From JBMNCQ01 sp049366715 (GTDB taxonomy: Bacteria; Bacillota; Peptococcia; Peptococcales; BICA1-8): a stretch of DNA of 64,000 nt. Below are positions 1 through 7,523 of the stretch, one piece after another. Made by a program: the position numbers and the translations under genes. The stretch covers positions 1 through 64,000 of the forward strand of contig JBMNCQ010000044.1 in assembly GCA_049366715.1 (NCBI GenBank), read 5' to 3'. Numbering within the stretch: position 1 is the stretch's first letter; each line of letters begins with the position of its first letter. The notes beneath the pieces are model-generated. The model was not told where the DNA came from and made no database searches. It saw nothing but the letters and a program-made list of their open reading frames with translations.

Positions 1-1
1 T

Positions 2-52
2 CTGCTGGAAAGAACCGGCTTTGCTATTCACAGAGTTGGTTTAAGTATTTAA
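2..52 (+). CDS. possible 3' end of an upstream gene (partial)
   Basis: Frame 2 is open from the window edge to a TAA at 50-52 and reads LLERTGFAIHRVGLSI, a plausible protein C-terminus. The next gene, a GntR regulator, starts 54 bases later on the same strand. Only 16 residues are visible, so neither function nor reality can be confirmed. Confidence 0.3.
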   Translation: MLERTGFAIHRVGLSI

Positions 53-106
53 TTTTTGCAGTATTAATAGATATAAAAAAACCTGGCAAAAGCAAGGTGA
101 TAGCAA

Positions 107-817
107 ATGTTTCAACCAATAAATCAAGAACAGGACAGTGTTTATGAAAAGGTGGTAAAACGTTTAAAGTCTTCAATTGCTGAAGGAAAGCTGAAACCGG
201 GGGACAAGCTGCCTGCTGAACGGGTGCTGGCTCAAATGTTGGGAATCAGTAGAACTTCTTTAAGAGAGGCCTTAAAACTTCTTTCGGCGGAAGGTTTGGT
301 AGATATTAAACATGGCAAAGGTGTTTTTATCGCCGAACAAGAAACCGATGATATTATTCAGAAGTTTTCTGCCAAGATATTTATCGAAAATAATACTCTT
401 AAAGATTTTTTCGAAATACGTAAAGTTTTGGAAACCCAGGCTGCTATGTGGGCGGCAGAGAGAAGCAGTCAAGAACAAATTATAGACTTAGAAAGTATAG
501 TTACCAAAACTTTTGCAGAACTTACCGCTAGTAAAAAGTTTGATTACGCGATCTTAGCCGAACATGATATGAAATTTCACAATTGCCTCGCTGAAGCTAG
601 CGGAAATGCAGTTTTAATAAGAATTATGCAGAATTTAATTGATCTCTTAACTGAGACCCGTTCACATGCACTTTCTGTTCCCAAACGACCTTATCATTCT
701 ATTGAAGAACATTTAGAAATCATTAAAGCGATCAAAGAGAGAAGCTCGGCCAAAGCCGGTAATGCAATGCTTATTCATTTGAGGAATGTAGAAAAAGATA
801 TTTTTCCTAATAACTAA
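107..817 (+). CDS. GntR-family transcriptional regulator, FadR/FCD subfamily
   Basis: A 236-residue DNA-binding repressor or activator of the LldR/PdhR/FadR type. Residues about 10-75 form the winged helix, with the typical PGDKLPAERVLA and SRTSLREALKLL segments. Residues about 90-230 form the all-helical FCD effector domain, with the metal/ligand residues visible as EHDMKFH, EEHLEI and IHLRNVE. In this family the ligand is usually a small carboxylic acid. The gene lies directly upstream of, and in the same direction as, a tripartite tricarboxylate transporter and a LarA-like racemase, so it probably controls that set in response to their substrate. A ribosome binding site (AAGGTG) precedes the ATG. 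The ligand is unknown. Confidence 0.88.
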   Translation: MFQPINQEQDSVYEKVVKRLKSSIAEGKLKPGDKLPAERVLAQMLGISRTSLREALKLLSAEGLVDIKHGKGVFIAEQETDDIIQKFSAKIFIENNTLKDFFEIRKVLETQAAMWAAERSSQEQIIDLESIVTKTFAELTASKKFDYAILAEHDMKFHNCLAEASGNAVLIRIMQNLIDLLTETRSHALSVPKRPYHSIEEHLEIIKAIKERSSAKAGNAMLIHLRNVEKDIFPNN

Positions 818-877
818 GTATATTGCCAGGTAAGGTACTGCAAATTAAAGATAGAAAAACGATTAAGGAGGATGTTT

Positions 878-1879
878 ATGAAGAAAAAAATCATTGTAGC
901 TTTATTAGTTTTAAGTTTGGTTCTGACTCTAGGTTTAACAGGATGCCAAAAAACAGAGGAACCTAAAGAGGAGGCCGGGCAGGCAGAGGCTAATTACCCA
1001 GAAAAAGATATTACGGTAATTATTCCGTTTTCTGCCGGCGGGTCAAGTGATGTTCAAGCTCGAATTGTAGAGAAATATTTTAAAGAAGAGTTTGGCGTTA
1101 ATATGATCATCACCTATAAAGAAGGTGCCGGCGGAGAAGTTGGTTTTACTGAGTTGGCTAAAGCAAATCCCGACGGTTATACAATCGGTGGTTTAAATGT
1201 GCCCCATATTGTGTTGCAGCCATTAGCACGGGAAACGGAATTCGATGTGGATAGTTTTGCTTATATTGGCCAAATGGTTAATGATCCTCAGGTAGTAGCA
1301 GTTTTAAAAGATAGCAAATACAATACACTTCAAGAATTAATCGATGATGCCAAAGCCAGCCCGGGCAGCATTACTTTGGGAAATGTAGGTACCTTTAGCG
1401 GTCACCACATAGCATCCTTAAAATTAATGGACTTAACAGGTACGGAATTTACTCTGATACCCTATAAAGGTTCGGCGGACCAAATCGTAGCATTACAAGG
1501 CGGACATGTTAATGCCATTATGGGTAACTTAAATGATGTTATGCGGGATTTGGATAAATACAAAATCTTAGGCATCACAACTGAAGAAAGACATCCGTTA
1601 GCACCAGATGTCCCAACCTTTAAAGAACAGGGATTTGATATGACTTCAGGTATTACCAGATTATTTGCTGCTCCTAAAGATATAGCTCCGGAAAAAATAG
1701 CCCGTTTACAAGAAGGATTTGAGAAAATTGCTAACAATCCGGAATATCTAGCAGATATGGAAAAAATAGGCCAGCCTGAAGAGTGGAAGACCGGGGCCGA
1801 GGTAGAAGAACTATTGAAAACCGAAGTGGAAACGGCCCGAAATTTATTAGAAAAATACAATTTGTTAGAGAATAAATAA
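878..1879 (+). CDS. tctC: TTT transporter substrate-binding lipoprotein (TctC family)
   Basis: Extracytoplasmic solute-binding protein of a tripartite tricarboxylate transporter. The N-terminus is a lipoprotein signal peptide (MKKKIIVALLVL followed by the lipobox LTGC), so the protein should be anchored to the outer face of the membrane. The mature part has the family hallmarks: YPEKDITVIIPFSAGGSSD near the start, GAGGEVG, and PYKGSADQIVALQGGHV in the middle. The ATG at 878 is preferred over one at 872, which sits directly against the GGAGG; 878 has a spacing of about 6. Length (333 residues) is normal. It binds the substrate and passes it to TctA/TctB encoded just downstream. TctC ligands are usually di- or tricarboxylates, but the ligand cannot be read from sequence. 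Confidence 0.92.
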   Translation: MKKKIIVALLVLSLVLTLGLTGCQKTEEPKEEAGQAEANYPEKDITVIIPFSAGGSSDVQARIVEKYFKEEFGVNMIITYKEGAGGEVGFTELAKANPDGYTIGGLNVPHIVLQPLARETEFDVDSFAYIGQMVNDPQVVAVLKDSKYNTLQELIDDAKASPGSITLGNVGTFSGHHIASLKLMDLTGTEFTLIPYKGSADQIVALQGGHVNAIMGNLNDVMRDLDKYKILGITTEERHPLAPDVPTFKEQGFDMTSGITRLFAAPKDIAPEKIARLQEGFEKIANNPEYLADMEKIGQPEEWKTGAEVEELLKTEVETARNLLEKYNLLENK

Positions 1880-1887
1880 CTGTTCTT

Positions 1888-1920
1888 AAAAAGGGGAGGA
1901 GGAGCTCCTCCCCTTTTTTT
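1888..1920 (+). terminator. stem-loop with T-run behind tctC (intra-operon terminator or processing hairpin)
   Basis: A 14-bp perfect GC-rich stem with a 3-base loop is followed by seven T residues. It lies between tctC and tctA, where partial termination or 3'-end protection would leave much more binding-protein mRNA than membrane-protein mRNA. Confidence 0.85.
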
Positions 1921-1937
1921 AAAAAAGGAGGGTCAAG

Positions 1938-3449
1938 ATGCTAACAGACTTTTTCATAGGTCTTCAAAACGCTTTACATCCCATGAATATCTTAATCATG
2001 AGTTTGGCCCTTGCAGGTGGAATCGCTATTGGAACACTACCAGGCTTGTCAGCCACTATGGGAGTTGCTTTATTAGTGCCGCTAACATTTGGGATGGAAC
2101 CGGCTTCCGGCCTTTTAATGTTAGGTGCTATGTATTGTGGAGCAATTTACGGCGGGGCAAACTCTGCAATTTTAATCAATACTCCGGGCACTCCATCGGC
2201 AGTATGTACGACCTTTGACGGTTATCCCCTCACTAAACAGGGGCGGGCTGACGAGGCCCTGTTTACTGCTTTAGTGAGTTCTGTTATCGGGGGTGTTGTT
2301 GGAACAATATTTTTATTAGTCGCCACTCAGCCTTTAGCTTTAGTTTCTTTAAAATTTGGCTCACCTGAATATTTTTGGATGGCGATTTTCGGTTTAACAA
2401 TAATCAGCTCATTGTCAGAAGGTAACATGATAAAGGGGCTTTTAGGCGGGGTCTTAGGTCTTTTATTAGCGACTATCGGCATAGATCCTGTGACGGGTCA
2501 TACAAGGTTTATTTTTGGTTTTCGGCCGTTAATTGAAGGTATCACATTGATTCCGGCAATGATCGGATTCTTTTCCTTTGCGCAGGTTTTAACGCTGGTA
2601 GATGAAAATCAAAAATATCTTGCTGATTATGCACCGACTAAAGGAGTTATTAGCAAAGTATTCTCTGCCATATTTAAAGAAAACAAGAAAAATTTATTGA
2701 GATCTTCATTAGTGGGAACCTTTGTTGGTATTTTACCTGGTGCAGGGGGGAATGTGGCTTCCTTTGTAGCTTACAATGAAACCAAGCGGTGGTCTAAAAA
2801 ACCTGAATCCCTTGGTAAAGGCGCAATTGAAGGGGTAGTTGCCAGTGAATCTTCTAATAATGCTACCGTTAGTTCCTCTTTAATACCGTTATTGTCTTTA
2901 GGGATTCCCGGCAGCCCGGTGGCGGCAGTGCTTTTAGGCGGTTTGTTGATCCATGGTTTACAACCTGGGGCGAAGCTGTTTATTGAGACCGGTGATGTAG
3001 CCTATACCTTTATCATCGGCTTAATTATTGCCAATCTGCTTATGCTGTTTGTCGGTTATTTAGGGATGCGTCTTTTCGCTCAGGTATTAAATGTACCTTC
3101 TCATTATATTGCCACAATCGTAATTGTTCTTTCGGTTATTGGCAGTTACGCGATTAGAAATAGCTTATTCGATATTGTTATTATGATTGCCTGCGGCATA
3201 ATCGGTTATATCGCTTTAAAAGTAGGTTTTGAACCCGGTCCCCTTGTCTTAGGCTTAATTCTGGGAACTCTGGCTGAAGAAGGTTTTTCTTTGTCCTTAT
3301 TAATGGCTAAAGCACAGGGTTCCATTATGGGTACTTTTGTAACCAGACCGATTAGTGCCTTGTTAATTTTTATGTGCATCATGGCTATTGTTTCACCTAT
3401 TTATATGCGTGTTAAGAAATCTCGTAAAAATAAATTAGAAAATGCTTAG
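1938..3449 (+). CDS. tctA: TTT transporter large membrane subunit (TctA family)
   Basis: The 503-residue large permease subunit of a tripartite tricarboxylate transporter, with about 12 predicted hydrophobic segments. Family signatures are GTLPGLSATMGVALLVPLTF near the N-terminus, YGGANSAILINTPGTP, and GILPGAGGNVASFVAYNETKR in the second half; the two PG-rich loops are the repeated signature of TctA. It forms the ion-driven translocation pore with TctB and receives substrate from the TctC lipoprotein encoded upstream. A strong AAGGAGG site precedes the ATG. The gene is separated from tctC by a stem-loop and from tctB by about 11 bases. Confidence 0.93.
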   Translation: MLTDFFIGLQNALHPMNILIMSLALAGGIAIGTLPGLSATMGVALLVPLTFGMEPASGLLMLGAMYCGAIYGGANSAILINTPGTPSAVCTTFDGYPLTKQGRADEALFTALVSSVIGGVVGTIFLLVATQPLALVSLKFGSPEYFWMAIFGLTIISSLSEGNMIKGLLGGVLGLLLATIGIDPVTGHTRFIFGFRPLIEGITLIPAMIGFFSFAQVLTLVDENQKYLADYAPTKGVISKVFSAIFKENKKNLLRSSLVGTFVGILPGAGGNVASFVAYNETKRWSKKPESLGKGAIEGVVASESSNNATVSSSLIPLLSLGIPGSPVAAVLLGGLLIHGLQPGAKLFIETGDVAYTFIIGLIIANLLMLFVGYLGMRLFAQVLNVPSHYIATIVIVLSVIGSYAIRNSLFDIVIMIACGIIGYIALKVGFEPGPLVLGLILGTLAEEGFSLSLLMAKAQGSIMGTFVTRPISALLIFMCIMAIVSPIYMRVKKSRKNKLENA

Positions 3450-3460
3450 GGGGGATAACT

Positions 3461-3916
3461 TTGTCGATGCGTAAAATAAATTATATAATAGCTATCCTGA
3501 TCTTAGTCCTCTCTTATTTTTTCTGGACTGATGCAGCCGGAATCAGACCGCCTGCCCATATTTATCCCAAGACAATTATCGCAATAGCAGCATTTTTAGC
3601 ATGTGCTTTGTTGGTACAAGCTATCTTCTTTCCAAAAGCGTTAAAACAAGGAAATCCCTTTGCAGGGACAAAATATGGCAGGGTCGCACTAACGATTGTT
3701 GCAACGATTATTTATTACTTTGCCCTTAAAACGATCGGTTTCTATGTCACCAGTTTCTTTTTTATAATTATCCTTACCTGGTTATTGGGAGATAGAAAGG
3801 TAGGATTAAAGATCTTTGCAAGACTGGGGATTTTAGGTATAGTAGTAATGGGATTAGTTTATGCTTCATTTAAAGTTTTCTTAAAGGTTCCTACCCCGAC
3901 AGGGATACTGTTCTAA
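3461..3916 (+). CDS. tctB: TTT transporter small membrane subunit (TctB family)
   Basis: A 151-residue protein with four hydrophobic segments, the normal architecture of the poorly conserved TctB subunit. It starts MSMRKINYIIAILILVLSYFFW and has a typical AGIRPPAHIYPKTI loop between the first two membrane helices. The start is taken as the TTG at 3461, seven bases after a GGGGGG ribosome binding site; the ATG at 3467 is an alternative. Its place directly after tctA fixes its role as the accessory membrane subunit. The protein is otherwise unremarkable. Confidence 0.87.
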   Translation: MSMRKINYIIAILILVLSYFFWTDAAGIRPPAHIYPKTIIAIAAFLACALLVQAIFFPKALKQGNPFAGTKYGRVALTIVATIIYYFALKTIGFYVTSFFFIIILTWLLGDRKVGLKIFARLGILGIVVMGLVYASFKVFLKVPTPTGILF

Positions 3917-3932
3917 CAAAGAAGGTGTTGTT

Positions 3933-5192
3933 TTGTACCAAATTAAACTTCCTTATGGTAAAGATTATCTAACAGGTCAGCTTCCTTTTCCTTTTCAAGC
4001 TGTAGCAATTTCCGAAGAGGTCATTCAACACTCAAGTAGTGCAGAAATAAAAAGGGCTTTACAAAATCCTATCGGTGCTTCTTTGTCTGATCTTAAAGGT
4101 GCCAAAAATGTAGTAATTGTAACAAGCGACTTAACTCGTCCGGTCCCTAACAAATTAATTTTACCTTCTCTTTTACAAGAACTTGAAACAGTAGGGATAT
4201 CAAAACAGCAAATTACAATATTAATCGGCACCGGTCTGCACCGTGTTTCTCCTGAAACGGAATTTGCCGAACTGGTTGGAGAAGATTTGGCCCAAGAAGT
4301 TAAAATAATATCCCATAATGCCTGGGATGAAGAAAATTTAATTTATTTAGGGGAGTCAACACGCAATACACCTATTGTAATTAATAGACACTATTATGAG
4401 GCAGATGCTAAAATAGTTCTGGGCGTAATAGATCCTCATCAATTTGCCGGATTAAGTGGTGGTGCAAAAGGCGTGGTAATCGGCCTGGGAGGAGAAAAGC
4501 TAGTTCAGGCCAACCATGCTATGTTAACCCATCCGAAGGCTACTCTAGGTAACCTTGCTGAAAACCCGGTTCGGGAAGATATTGATGAAATTGGAGAAAA
4601 GATCGGGATAGATTTTATTGTTAATGTAGTTTTGAATAATAAAAAAGAAGTAGTTACAGCAGTTGCCGGTCATTTTCGTGAGGCTCATAAAGTTGGCGTA
4701 ACGGCTGCCAGAAAAACATTACAAGTGGAAATTAAAGAACCGGCAGATTTGGTTATTGCTGCAAGCGGAGGATTTCCCAAGGATGTTAACCTGTATCAAG
4801 CCCAAAAAGCTCTTTTACATGCTGCAATTGCGGTAAAAGAAGGGGGAACAATTATTTTAGCTGCGGAGTGCAGAGAGGGAGTAGGGGAAGAACGTTTTAC
4901 AGATGCTATGAAACTCGGCAAAACTCCTCAAGAAATAATTGACAACTTCTCCAAGCAGAAATTTAGAGTCGGTGCCCATAAAGCTTTTTTATGGGGGGCA
5001 TCTCTTAAAAAGGCCCGGGTTATTTTAGTTGCTGACGGCATAGACCTTTCAACAGCACAAATTATGCAGGTCGAAAAAGCAGAAACATTGCAGGCTGCTC
5101 TGGATATGTGTGTGGATAATTTAAATGATAACTCCAAAATATACACAATGCCTAAGGCCCCCTCAACAATTCCGCTATTAAAAAACCAATAA
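3933..5192 (+). CDS. larA: LarA-family nickel-pincer racemase/epimerase (2-hydroxyacid racemase)
   Basis: A 419-residue homologue of lactate racemase LarA, which uses a nickel pincer nucleotide to racemise 2-hydroxyacids by hydride transfer. Residues matching the known active site are visible: His103 (IGTGLHR), His169 (VIDPHQF), Lys179 in SGGAKGVV (the pincer attachment lysine) and His195 (QANHAML). The likely start is a TTG after GAAGGTG. The gene follows a complete TTT transporter by 16 bases, so the substrate is probably the imported acid or its product; LarA relatives acting on malate and other 2-hydroxyacids are known. No larB, larC or larE cofactor genes are in this window, so the cofactor must be made elsewhere. 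The specific substrate is unknown. Confidence 0.85.
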   Translation: MYQIKLPYGKDYLTGQLPFPFQAVAISEEVIQHSSSAEIKRALQNPIGASLSDLKGAKNVVIVTSDLTRPVPNKLILPSLLQELETVGISKQQITILIGTGLHRVSPETEFAELVGEDLAQEVKIISHNAWDEENLIYLGESTRNTPIVINRHYYEADAKIVLGVIDPHQFAGLSGGAKGVVIGLGGEKLVQANHAMLTHPKATLGNLAENPVREDIDEIGEKIGIDFIVNVVLNNKKEVVTAVAGHFREAHKVGVTAARKTLQVEIKEPADLVIAASGGFPKDVNLYQAQKALLHAAIAVKEGGTIILAAECREGVGEERFTDAMKLGKTPQEIIDNFSKQKFRVGAHKAFLWGASLKKARVILVADGIDLSTAQIMQVEKAETLQAALDMCVDNLNDNSKIYTMPKAPSTIPLLKNQ

Positions 5193-5194
5193 AT

Positions 5195-5232
5195 AAAAAT
5201 CCCCGTGATAACAGGTATCTACGGGGATTTTT
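5195..5232 (+). terminator. bidirectional terminator between larA and lexA
   Basis: An AAAATCCCCGT / ACGGGGATTTT stem with a 14-base loop is flanked by A- and T-runs. It sits between two convergent genes and can terminate both. Confidence 0.9.
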
Positions 5233-5236
5233 GTCA

Positions 5237-5860
5237 TTAATGCACTTGTCTATATACGCCGATTACTTTCCCTGCGATCTGTGCATTTCTGGTATATATT
5301 GGTTCCAGCAAATCATTTTCCGGCTGTAACCGTATACAATCTTTTTCTAAAAAGAAACGTTTTACAGTTGCTTCATTTTCTATTAAAGCCACTATTATTT
5401 CGCCGTTTCGCGCGGTTTTTTGTTGTCTAACCAAAACAAGATCTCCGTCCAGTATTCCGGCATTAATCATACTCTCACCTTTAACATGCAAAGCAAATAC
5501 ATGTTCCGAACGTACGAGTTCCCAGGGGAGTTGAAGGGTTTCTTCAATATTTTCTTCAGCTAAGATAGGAGTACCGGCTGCTACCTGACCTAGAACCGGG
5601 ATATTTACGATATTTTTAGAAGCTTGTATTTCTTCTTCGGTGTTAGTAGTAATAACTTCAATTGCCCGGGGTTTCGTAGGATCTCTTCTAATGTATCCTT
5701 TTTTCTCAAGTTGGGCTAAATGACCGTGGACCGTCGAACTGGAACTCAAACCAACATTTTCACCGATCTCTCTTACAGAAGGAGGATAGCCTTTACACCT
5801 TAATTCAGATTTTATAAAATTTAAAATTTCAAGTTGTCTTTCTGATAAATTATCTAACAT
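5237..5860 (-). CDS. lexA: SOS repressor LexA
   Basis: A 207-residue SOS repressor and self-cleaving serine protease. The N-terminal winged helix (residues about 1-70) has the typical ERQLEILNFI and GYPPSVREIG segments with a recognition helix near SSSTVHGHL. The cleavage site is visible as VAAGTP. The catalytic serine lies in GESM and the lysine in ATVKRF, in the C-terminal S24 domain. RecA filaments on single-stranded DNA trigger cleavage and release the SOS genes. The ATG follows a clear GGAGG site. Candidate LexA operators lie upstream, so the gene is probably self-regulated, and the divergent LysM gene shares the control region. Confidence 0.97.
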   Translation of the reverse strand: MLDNLSERQLEILNFIKSELRCKGYPPSVREIGENVGLSSSSTVHGHLAQLEKKGYIRRDPTKPRAIEVITTNTEEEIQASKNIVNIPVLGQVAAGTPILAEENIEETLQLPWELVRSEHVFALHVKGESMINAGILDGDLVLVRQQKTARNGEIIVALIENEATVKRFFLEKDCIRLQPENDLLEPIYTRNAQIAGKVIGVYRQVH

Positions 5861-5913
5861 AATTAACCTCCGAAAAAAGTTGGAATAACTGATTTAGTAA
5901 ATTCATACAATTA

Positions 5914-5953
5914 ATTATAGCATGGGACAAGTTGTAATGCAAACAAGTGTTCG
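5914..5953 (-). promoter_or_regulatory. lexA promoter with a LexA box
   Basis: On the minus strand a TTGCAT -35 (5937-5942) is separated by 17 bases from a perfect TATAAT -10 (5914-5919). A LexA-type box, CGAACACTTGTTT (5941-5953), overlaps the -35 element, which fits autoregulation. The box departs slightly from the perfect Firmicutes palindrome. Confidence 0.8.
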
Positions 5954-5972
5954 AAAAAAGTCAAAATAAATA

Positions 5973-6022
5973 TTGACAAAGAACAAATGTTCGTGTTAAT
6001 CTTATGCTAGAACAAATGTTCG
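5973..6022 (+). promoter_or_regulatory. SOS promoter of the LysM gene with two identical LexA boxes
   Basis: A TTGACA -35 (5973-5978), 17-base spacer and TTAATC -10 (5996-6001) form a usable promoter. A LexA box GAACAAATGTTCG fills the spacer (5981-5993). An identical copy lies at 6010-6022, just ahead of the ribosome binding site. Two identical operators, one between -35 and -10 and one in the leader, predict tight SOS control. Confidence 0.87.
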
Positions 6023-6033
6023 GAGGGGTTGCT

Positions 6034-6327
6034 ATGGCGAAAAAGATAAATATGAAAAAAGGCATCATGAAAACTTCCTTTATGCTGTCCTTAGTTTTAA
6101 TTTTTTCACTTACTGTTGGTTTAATAGCTGATGTTGCCAATGCCGGTAAAGATGTCGAATTTATTCAGATTACTGTTAAGCCGGGAGACAATCTCTGGAA
6201 AATAGCGGATCATTATGATAATAACAAAATGGACTTGAGAAAATTAATCTACCAAATTGAAAAAATAAATGAAATAAATGCAGATATTTATCCGGGGCAA
6301 GTTCTTGATATTCCTATTTATAAATAA
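6034..6327 (+). CDS. yneA: SOS-induced LysM membrane protein, YneA-like cell-division inhibitor
   Basis: A 97-residue protein with one membrane or signal segment near residues 12-35 (MKTSFMLSLVLIFSLTVGL) followed by a single LysM domain (residues about 45-97, ITVKPGDNLWKIA to PGQVLDIPI). This is the layout of YneA, the SOS cell-division suppressor next to lexA in Bacillus. Divergence from lexA and the two LexA boxes support the same job: delaying septation while DNA damage is repaired. The ATG at 6034 is preferred to the one at 6004 because GGAGGGG lies directly upstream and the 6004 start would place the second LexA box inside the coding region. Sequence identity to YneA beyond LysM is unproven. 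Confidence 0.8.
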   Translation: MAKKINMKKGIMKTSFMLSLVLIFSLTVGLIADVANAGKDVEFIQITVKPGDNLWKIADHYDNNKMDLRKLIYQIEKINEINADIYPGQVLDIPIYK

Positions 6328-6394
6328 AAGTCAAAAGGAGAGAAGTTCCCTCGTCAATAGGGGAGGAAACTTCTCTCCTTTTGACTTTTTTATT
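6327..6394 (+). terminator. strong terminator after the LysM gene
   Basis: A stem of more than 20 bp (AAAAGTCAAAAGGAGAGAAG and its complement) encloses a loop of about 20 bases and ends in a T-run. It starts at the stop codon of the LysM gene. Confidence 0.92.
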
Positions 6395-6441
6395 TCATCT
6401 TAATATGCTAAAATAAATAACCGAAGGGATGTGGATTAGAT

Positions 6442-6609
6442 ATGAATAAGTGTGTTTTAGACGATACTAAAGTATGCGACCAGTGTCAGGAATGTCTTAA
6501 ATGTGACCTTGACCCTCATAAGATTTGTGATAATTGCTGTAGCTGTTTAGAAGAAAATAACAAAGATTATGAAACCATACTTATTGATGAAATCATTACT
6601 CAGCCATGA
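6442..6609 (+). CDS. small cysteine-rich protein (55 residues)
   Basis: A short gene starting MNKCVLDDTKVCDQCQECLK and ending in an acidic tail DYETILIDEIITQP. Nine of its first 35 residues are cysteine, arranged CxxCxxCxxC and CxxCCxC, which suggests binding of a metal ion or Fe-S cluster. The ATG follows a weak GAAGGGATG-like site. I do not recognise a named family. A function in metal handling or redox chemistry is only a guess. The even cysteine spacing and clean stop argue that it is a real gene, not chance. Confidence 0.6.
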   Translation: MNKCVLDDTKVCDQCQECLKCDLDPHKICDNCCSCLEENNKDYETILIDEIITQP

Positions 6610-7280
6610 ATTAAATTCTCATTTCGCTTCCCATAATAAGTATTATGTAAACTACAAAAATAAATGAGACTATATTTATTTTAACTTACTGTTAAGTTCT
6701 CTCTGTGATTATATAAGTTCCAAACTGTAGAAACTTATTTAGATTACATATATCTATTATAATCATTTGTATCGCTATATATTTTTCTGATTTTTACTTC
6801 AAGTTTATTACTCAGGACTTTAGCTGAGTTTTTTTATCTGGCTCTCTTTAGGATATTTGTTATGATTGGCATAAATTATGCCCCTCATATTTCCTTTCTA
6901 AGCCTTTAAAAAATGTTTGTTAAGGTATTTATATACCCTGGGCTTTTGATATCCTCAGTAAACTGTTAGAATTTAGAGCTTATATGTTTGGTGTGAACAG
7001 ATTTCTTTGTAAAATCTTTATTAAATGTAAATTTAATAAAGATTTTACCCTTGATCAGAAAAATATAAATTTAGACTTACTTTCAAGATATTAATTTCGA
7101 TAATTTTTATGTAAGTAGTAATTTTTTCTTTCTCAATATGTATGATAAATTCAACAAATATTTCATATATGAAATATTTGCTTGTTGATATCCTCCTCTG
7201 GTTATATGTAATGATATTAGTCTAGATGCTTTGATTTCCAATTTGTTTAATATATATCAATTGTGTGCACACTATTTTAG
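6610..7280. other. AT-rich gene-poor stretch
   Basis: About 670 bases of very AT-rich DNA with many stops in all frames. I see no coding region and no RNA gene. It contains one small terminator-like hairpin (6810-6836) and several short AT-rich inverted repeats, for example around 7010-7050 and 7160-7180. It ends at the remnant of a Mop gene, so it may be the site of an old deletion. Confidence 0.6.
6810..6836 (+). terminator. small terminator-like hairpin
   Basis: ACTCAG and CTGAGT pair around an eight-base loop and are followed by a T-run. The stem is short. It could end transcripts of the Cys-rich gene about 200 bases upstream. Confidence 0.5.
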
Positions 7281-7418
7281 AATATTGATTTGGATATAAA
7301 CGGGCAGTCCGTTACGGCGAGCATAACTTCAGGCTCGGCAGAATCTCTGGGATTAAAAGTCGGGGACAATGCAGTTGCAGTTATTAAAGCGAGTTCCGTT
7401 ATGATTGGACTCGAATAG
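7281..7418 (+). pseudogene. remnant of a molybdenum-pterin-binding (Mop/TOBE) protein
   Basis: The frame reads NIDLDINGQSVTASITSGSA then ESLGLKVGDNAVAVIKASSV and MIGLE before a TAG. This is the second half of a molbindin/TOBE domain, which binds molybdate or molybdenum cofactor. There is no start codon or ribosome binding site: the frame opens directly after a TAG at 7278-7280, and about 20 N-terminal residues of a normal 68-residue Mop are missing. It is therefore a truncated relic. It is notable because the window encodes a molybdenum hydroxylase (nicotinate dehydrogenase) about 30 kb away. The intact terminator downstream suggests the gene was once expressed. Confidence 0.72.
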
Positions 7419-7452
7419 CATAATAATGAAATTTGGTCAAGATCATATTATT

Positions 7453-7505
7453 GCTAGCGCCCACTATACCGAACATTCTCGCCTATAGTGGGCGCTAGCG
7501 TTTTT
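7453..7505 (+). terminator. strong terminator after the Mop remnant
   Basis: A perfect 16-bp stem (GCTAGCGCCCACTATA and its complement) with a 15-base loop, ending in G and five T residues. It lies between the Mop remnant and a convergent gene, and could serve both directions. Confidence 0.88.
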
Positions 7506-7523
7506 AAGGATCCTTCATCTCTG

